Origin: Acanthaster planci
Taxonomy: Eukaryota > Echinodermata > Asteroidea > Valvatida > Acanthasteridae
DNA length: 10,960 nucleotides
Assembly (NCBI RefSeq): GCF_001949145.1
Contig: NW_019091419.1
Span: 64,001-74,960 of the forward strand
Reading direction: 5' to 3'
Of the stretch, positions 8,801 to 10,960 are shown one piece after another (the stretch's first letter is position 1; each line of letters opens with the position of its first letter). The notes beneath the pieces were generated by a model, which worked only from the letters and a program-made list of their open reading frames with translations, had not been told where the DNA came from and did no database searches. Both the position numbers and the translations under genes were made by a program.

Positions 8801-9173
8801 TCTCTTGACTTCACTGTCTTGTTGGTGAAAAAATTCAGGAAAGTTGTCTGTACAATTAACCGTGTCAAAAATTCTCGTCTTTGCTTTTTGGAAATTGTGG
8901 GTAAACTTAGTTGGCCGTAGAAGGAGCAAATTTAAAGTTGGCCAGATTTTGTTCTGCATGTTTTTGGTAGAATTTTATCGAGTGGGTAGACGTGTGCATC
9001 AGATTTCAGGGTAAAGACATTTTTTGAAATATTATGCAGGTAAGGGATTCAAGATGGCACCACTCATTGGCAAGGTTCTTGGAGAAATGGCCCTGGGGAA
9101 GCCTCCTAGCTTTGACACCAGCCTCCTCAGTTTCAAGCGGTTCCTTTCCACCACATCTCGGCCCAAGCTGTGA
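2751..9173 (+). CDS. PIPOX: PIPOX-like peroxisomal sarcosine/pipecolate oxidase, seven 3' exons (5'-incomplete gene)
   Basis: Join of 2751-2899, 3943-4153, 4878-5063, 5825-5968, 6795-6953, 7824-7899 and 9040-9173 gives 352 codons plus TGA, with GT-AG introns of phase 2,0,0,0,0,1. The family is the FAD-dependent amine oxidases (monomeric sarcosine oxidase, N-methyltryptophan oxidase, PIPOX), which oxidise sarcosine or L-pipecolate with O2 and release H2O2, in animals in peroxisomes. Seen (window residue numbers): HSRGSSHG at 5-12 with Arg15 and Arg18, Lys230 and His234, CLYT with Cys280 (covalent flavin link in the family), DTHP at 293-296, SGKGFK at 308-313 and C-terminal PKL. Human PIPOX is 390 residues and its first 38 precede the part seen here, so length agrees closely. 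Missing: the N-terminal GxGxxG exon. Family assignment is very secure; the choice between sarcosine and pipecolate as substrate is not. Confidence 0.93.
2900..3942 (+). other. intron 1 of the modelled part (phase 2)
   Basis: GT at 2900 and AG at 3941-3942. It contains a C/G-rich patch with a near-perfect palindrome at 3118-3135. Frames are open on both strands over about 3290-3696, but neither strand gives a recognisable protein or good splice context, so I treat them as chance or old repeat. Confidence 0.8.
3118..3135. repeat. 18-bp hairpin GAGGGGCA-TT-TGCCCCTC
   Basis: Two perfectly complementary 8-bp arms, six of the eight pairs being G-C, separated by TT, inside intron 1 next to a C-rich tract. 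The small loop favours a DNA cruciform or palindrome over an RNA hairpin. Confidence 0.85.
3943..4153 (+). CDS. PIPOX: PIPOX-like exon B
   Basis: Its first base C completes the split codon CA|C (His50); 70 codons follow, residues 51-120. The peptide contains ELSEAQVKEKYPFLD and then IDAHKAVQCLQ, which match human LSSEELKQRFPNI and AYKALRALQ in order and spacing. The acceptor is CTGCAAACAG ending at 3942; the polypyrimidine tract is weak. The donor GTATGT follows CAA at 4153, in phase 0. This is the substrate-domain segment. The first 15 residues are the least conserved part and the acceptor is the least certain splice site of the model, although phase and alignment length both support it. Confidence 0.85.
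4154..4877 (+). other. intron 2 of the modelled part (phase 0)
   Basis: GTATGT at 4154 and CCTAG ending at 4877, with a long T-rich tract before the acceptor. AT-rich, with no gene, RNA gene or clear repeat that I can support. Confidence 0.85.
4878..5063 (+). CDS. PIPOX: PIPOX-like exon C
   Basis: 62 codons, residues 121-182. The peptide starts SQFVKNGGVIRDNEKV and ends LGLNLPIK. It aligns without a gap across the junction with exon B (LQ followed by eight residues before the GG pair, as in human PIPOX). The segment includes the family FAD-domain strand ending in AxGxW, here LAPGTWAS where many relatives have TAGPWT or similar. The acceptor is TTTTTTCCTAG ending at 4877 and the donor is AAG|GTAAAG at 5064. 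Both are strong and phase 0. Confidence 0.93.
5189..5259. repeat. inverted repeat, 15-bp arms, 41-bp loop
   Basis: CTACAGCTAGGTCTA at 5189-5203 pairs with TAGACCTAGCTCTAG at 5245-5259 with one mismatch. It lies within intron 3 and could form a hairpin in DNA or pre-mRNA. It may be the core of an old foldback element. Confidence 0.7.
5415..5511 (+). repeat. diverged three-copy repeat, unit about CCTTGAAAGTCCTGGAATTC
   Basis: Three related phrases begin near 5417, 5459 and 5489: CCTTGAAAGTCCAGGGATT, CCTTTGAAAGTCATGGAATT and CCTTAAAAGTCCTTGGTAATT. Spacing is irregular, 42 then 30 bases. The phrase CCTTGAAAGTCCTTGAATTT resembles an interspersed repeat motif I have met in other animal genomes (recollection, not checked). 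Confidence 0.55.
5825..5968 (+). CDS. PIPOX: PIPOX-like exon D (carries the oxygen-activating Lys)
   Basis: 48 codons, residues 183-230: AWRVNVCYF at the start and REYPGLVK at the end, matching human LRINVCYW and GEYPGLMK. The last codon, AAA at 5966-5968, encodes Lys230, the counterpart of Lys265 of monomeric sarcosine oxidase, where flavin reoxidation by O2 is promoted. Twelve residues earlier, at 5930-5932, an Ile stands where human PIPOX has Tyr (Tyr254 region of the bacterial enzyme). The acceptor is CTTTTTCCTTAG ending at 5824; the donor is consensus GTGAGT at 5969; both phase 0. Confidence 0.93.
5969..6794 (+). other. intron 4 of the modelled part (phase 0)
   Basis: GTGAGT at 5969 and CCTAG ending at 6794. 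Contains TACATGTA at 6257 and 6375 and the 12-bp palindrome TTACCATGGTAA at 6545-6556. No exon or RNA gene seen. Confidence 0.85.
6795..6953 (+). CDS. PIPOX: PIPOX-like exon E (covalent-flavin Cys)
   Basis: 53 codons, residues 231-283. It opens INYHLRWDEVDPE, so Lys230 and His234 form the conserved KxxYH of the family across the intron. It closes LVEPCLYT, matching human VIESCMYT. Cys280 (TGT at 6942-6944) corresponds to the Cys that holds FAD through an 8-alpha-S-cysteinyl bond (Cys315 in bacterial monomeric sarcosine oxidase), and Tyr282 to its Tyr317. The acceptor is AATCCTAG ending at 6794 and the donor GTGAGA at 6954; phase 0. Locally GC-richer than the introns. Confidence 0.94.
6954..7823 (+). 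other. intron 5 of the modelled part (phase 0)
   Basis: GTGAGA at 6954 and TTTTCCAG ending at 7823. Contains the long 50-bp-arm inverted repeat at 7035-7285. The rest shows no feature I can support. Confidence 0.87.
7035..7285. repeat. long inverted repeat (50-bp arms, 151-bp loop), foldback element candidate
   Basis: The left arm 7035-7084 and the reverse complement of 7236-7285 agree at about 45 of 51 aligned columns, including the uninterrupted 16-mer TTCCATGAGGTTGGGG. Similarity weakens but seems to persist outward to a TGAC on each side. The RNA would form a long imperfect duplex inside the intron. It is either two oppositely inserted repeat copies or one foldback transposon; no coding capacity is visible. 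Confidence 0.85.
7824..7899 (+). CDS. PIPOX: PIPOX-like exon F
   Basis: 25 codons plus one base, residues 284-308 and the first base of Gly309. CMPEEDLLVDTHP matches human NTPDEQFILDRHP. It continues IAIACAMSG where the family has VIGAGFSG, so both glycines of the usual GAG triplet are Ala here (A304, A306). The acceptor is TTGTGTTTTCCAG ending at 7823 and the donor GTGAGT at 7900, in phase 1. The small exon is fixed by exact spacing to the flanking exons. Confidence 0.92.
8077..8110 (+). repeat. poly-T plus (CTT)n microsatellite
   Basis: Fifteen T residues at 8077-8091 followed by GCTTCTTCTTCTTCTGCTC. Simple pyrimidine tract well away from the acceptor at 9039. Confidence 0.9.
8240..8427. 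repeat. GAGTAC-rich repeat, possible small hAT-type MITE
   Basis: GAGTAC occurs at 8272, 8279, 8294, 8311, 8367, 8407 and 8413, and its reverse complement GTACTC at 8240, 8401 and 8415. GTTCGAGTAC at 8290-8299 is the exact inverse of GTACTCGAAC at 8415-8424. The right edge, read inward, is CCAGTGTTCGAGTACTCG, like ends of some hAT MITEs (from memory). No target duplication is apparent. Confidence 0.5.
9040..9173 (+). CDS. PIPOX: PIPOX-like last coding exon with PKL C-terminus
   Basis: GT completes Gly309; residues 310-352 and TGA at 9171-9173 follow. KGFKMAPLIGKVLGE matches human HGFKLAPVVGKILYE. Lys313 (9051-9053) is the counterpart of the carboxylate-binding Lys348 of monomeric sarcosine oxidase. 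Lys310 replaces the family His of SGHGFK. The tail FKRFLSTTSRPKL resembles the human tail in length. Its last three residues, PKL, are close to the peroxisomal PTS1 consensus (SKL-like; human PIPOX ends AHL). The acceptor is ATTATGCAG ending at 9039. Confidence 0.93.
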
Positions 9174-9430
9174 AGGTTGCACAGCTAAACCAACTGAGCA
9201 GTTTTACTCCTTTTGATCCTTTGTGGGCCTTTTGGGTGCATTGTAGGGCTGATAATGATATGTTACTCTTTCACGTTAACATTTTTAGCTCAGTGAAATA
9301 TGTTACGTCTGGCCTTCCTCTAAACATTGCTTCAACTTAGTGAGAGGACATTTATTCAGTGTTGTCTTTGTGGATGCAAATTAGATGCCCAAATATACAT
9401 TTATCACAGAGAAATATAAATATCATTAAT
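9174..9430 (+). other. probable PIPOX 3' UTR and flank
   Basis: This follows the TGA at 9171-9173. No canonical AATAAA is found before the retrotransposon. The nearest variants are AATATA at 9392 and at 9413. The true cleavage site cannot be fixed from the sequence. A canonical AATAAA occurs only further on, at 10085 inside the retroelement. Confidence 0.5.
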
Positions 9431-10460
9431 AGTATCATTGTTACATAACATTCAGAAGAAAATGACAACATTTAGGTGTGAGGTTAAGCAGACAGACAAC
9501 GAGGAGGCAATCAGAAAAAAACATACAGACAAGGGACAAACAAAACATAGCATACGGTAGACAGGTGTGAGACAAAGGCAAGAACACTTCAGAATAGTTA
9601 AGTATATTTTTCTATTGTAAGTATTGAGTTTCAAGTTTTTTTACAAAGATGGGTAAAGATATTGATTTCAAAGAATCATCTAAGTGTTTACAATACTGTA
9701 TACCTTGGTGAATAACATTATTTTTAGACATTGACGTCCTGTTAAACTTGACGTACAAGTTTCTCTTTGAACTACTTCATGTATTGTAATCATGGATGGT
9801 TGATGTCAAGGTAAAACGGGTTTTAAGACAAGGAGGGAGTAGGTCATGCCTTAATTTGTACATAAACTTTGCTAGATTCAGGTGATATAGGTCATTACAT
9901 TGGTAAAAGATTTAATTTAGCAAACAATGGAGCAGAATGATCACGGTGACTGGCATTTGTGATTATACGAACTGCTCACTGTTGTGGAGTAAGTAATCTG
10001 TTACATCTACCGGTAGATGGCGAGCAGCCTCAGGTAATAATAGCATAATTCAAATAAGGTAAAACTCAGGAATTATACAATGTTAATAAAACCTTATCAG
10101 GAAGATAAAACCTTAAGCCATTCATAATGCCTTTATTCTTGGATATTTTTGTAGCTACCTCATTGATATGACATTTCCAAGTAAGATTTTCATCCATTGT
10201 TACACCCAGAAATTTTGTACTTTTAACCTGGGTCAATCTTGAATTGTTTAAGATCAAATGAGCATTTGGTGTATACTTAAATTTAATTGAACAAAATATT
10301 ATGTAATGTTATTTAAGGGCATTGATACACAATTTGTTTGCTAAAAGCCACTAATTAATTTTAGAAAGTTCCAAATTAAGGTTTTGGATTGCTTCATTTA
10401 CATTATTGTGTTTATACAACAAACTCGTACCATCGGCAAATAAACAAAATGTTGTACTGT
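9420..10460 (-). mobile_element. decayed, 5'-truncated CR1/L2-like non-LTR retrotransposon
   Basis: The minus strand carries the last part of ORF2 (reverse transcriptase palm end, thumb and C-terminal region), then roughly 190 bases that would be the 3' UTR. Homology seems to stop near 10460, before the RT motifs that should precede FADDT, so it is 5'-truncated as usual for target-primed insertions. The 3' edge is uncertain. On the minus strand AATGATA occurs twice near 9420-9440, which could be the short tandem tail of CR1/L2-type elements. It lies behind, and antisense to, the PIPOX-like gene. Confidence 0.75.
9612..10458 (-). pseudogene. reverse transcriptase ORF2 remnant (CR1/L2-like clade)
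   Basis: Reading down the minus strand: LFADGTSLLYKHN (the FADD box, second Asp now Gly at 10429-10431), two in-frame stops, then an open stretch at 10066-10257 containing KFLGVTMDENLTWKCHIN and LLTLYNS. Then TGA at 10063-10065 and VLPYLNYAIIT. More stops follow, with recognisable pieces such as AVRIITNASHRDHSAPLF. A frameshift near 9725 leads to the C-terminal LKSISLPIFVKKLETQYLQ, which ends at TAG 9612-9614. The FLGVxxDExLTWxxHI and PYLNY signatures identify a Jockey/CR1/L2-type RT. With the catalytic Asp lost and many stops it cannot be active. Confidence 0.85.
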
Positions 10461-10960
10461 TTACGGTACTGCGTACCTAGTTTGTTGCTGTTTGTGCCTC
10501 TTCCTCATCAACAGCCTTGAGGGAAGCCCAGGGATTACCATGTACATGTAGCTGTTGAAAGCCTTCATTTTTATTGATAGAAACCCTGTATACAGTATAC
10601 AGTGTATTTGTGATTACTGGTATGCTTCCATATATTTCAGTGACACTCTAACGTTCACAGATATTCAGATTCATCCTTTCAATCCAAATAGAAGTACTTG
10701 TAATAGAAACAGCTGAAAATTGAACATATTTATGTTGTTCTTTTCAACGTTGTCAGTCAACGAGCAGCATATCTGGGCCATGTGCACTTGTGGCATATAA
10801 AAAACTGATCAGATACATGTATCTGCATTGTTAATTATGTACATTTGTTTCTAAATCTGCCTTACTAACAGTGACACTTACATTCACATTTACATTTGGA
10901 CATCAGCCCAGTTGCACATGGACTCAACAGCTTTGGTGTACTGATATCAGATTTCCTTCT
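10461..10960. other. non-coding flank with short palindromes
   Basis: No exon, RNA gene or long repeat recognised. Short items: TCAACAG at 10508-10514 with inverse CTGTTGA at 10552-10558, TACATGTA at 10543, CTGTATACAG followed by a second TATACAG near 10586-10602, and a 16-bp palindrome at 10810-10825. A roughly 20-bp direct repeat beginning CAGTGACACT is at 10638 and 10869. Confidence 0.6.
10810..10825. repeat. 16-bp perfect palindrome CAGATACATGTATCTG
   Basis: Exact self-complementary 16-mer centred on TACATGTA, downstream of the retroelement. No associated gene is visible. Confidence 0.85.

Larger units (their letters stand above)
7900..9039 (+). other. intron 6 of the modelled part (phase 1)
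   Basis: GTGAGT at 7900 and ATGCAG ending at 9039. It holds a T15 run followed by a CTT microsatellite (8077-8110) and a GAGTAC/GTACTC-rich repeat (8240-8427). The remainder, 8430-9039, shows nothing I can identify. Confidence 0.87.

Noticed and set aside
9452-9634. 60-codon minus-strand frame
   Set aside because: It lies mostly in the 3' UTR part of the retroelement and does not match the RT C-terminal frame ending at 9612-9614.
1-10960. CRISPR array, tRNA, rRNA or bacterial operon signals
   Set aside because: No regularly spaced direct repeats, no cloverleaf or rRNA-like segments seen, and the gene structure is clearly eukaryotic.

Overview
This is eukaryotic, animal-type DNA. It is AT-rich with small exons flanked by GT-AG introns of about 0.7 to 1.1 kb, and it holds transposon debris. 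The only well-supported gene is a PIPOX-like peroxisomal sarcosine/pipecolate oxidase on the + strand. Vertebrate-like protein similarity, dense short introns, a CR1/L2-type retrotransposon and many TACATGTA palindromes suggest a marine invertebrate. Amphioxus or another invertebrate deuterostome is my best guess, but the sequence does not prove it.

Layout. Positions 1-118 carry a coding-like frame ending in TGA, possibly the last exon of an upstream gene, with an AATAAA at 351-356. Positions 119-2750 contain no convincing exon; a candidate hAT-like MITE lies at 2185-2670. Seven PIPOX exons follow: 2751-2899, 3943-4153, 4878-5063, 5825-5968, 6795-6953, 7824-7899 and 9040-9173. Joined, they give 1,059 bp, that is 352 codons plus a stop, with no in-frame stop and compatible phases at every junction. 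The N-terminal FAD-binding exon (about 38 residues in the human protein) was not found, so the gene model is 5'-incomplete. The introns hold several repeats and foldback structures. The most striking is a 50-bp inverted repeat in intron 5. From about 9420 to 10460 a decayed, minus-strand non-LTR retrotransposon (reverse transcriptase remnant) lies behind the gene. The last 500 bases show no gene.

Biology. The enzyme would oxidise a secondary amine acid such as sarcosine or L-pipecolate in the peroxisome, using covalent FAD and O2 and releasing H2O2. The flavin-linking Cys, the Lys/His oxygen-activation pair and the carboxylate-binding Arg and Lys are present. Three active-site positions and the usual GAGFSGHGFK motif are changed, and the C-terminus is PKL. 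The protein may be a divergent paralogue with altered substrate range. I see no sign of a new multi-gene system in this window.
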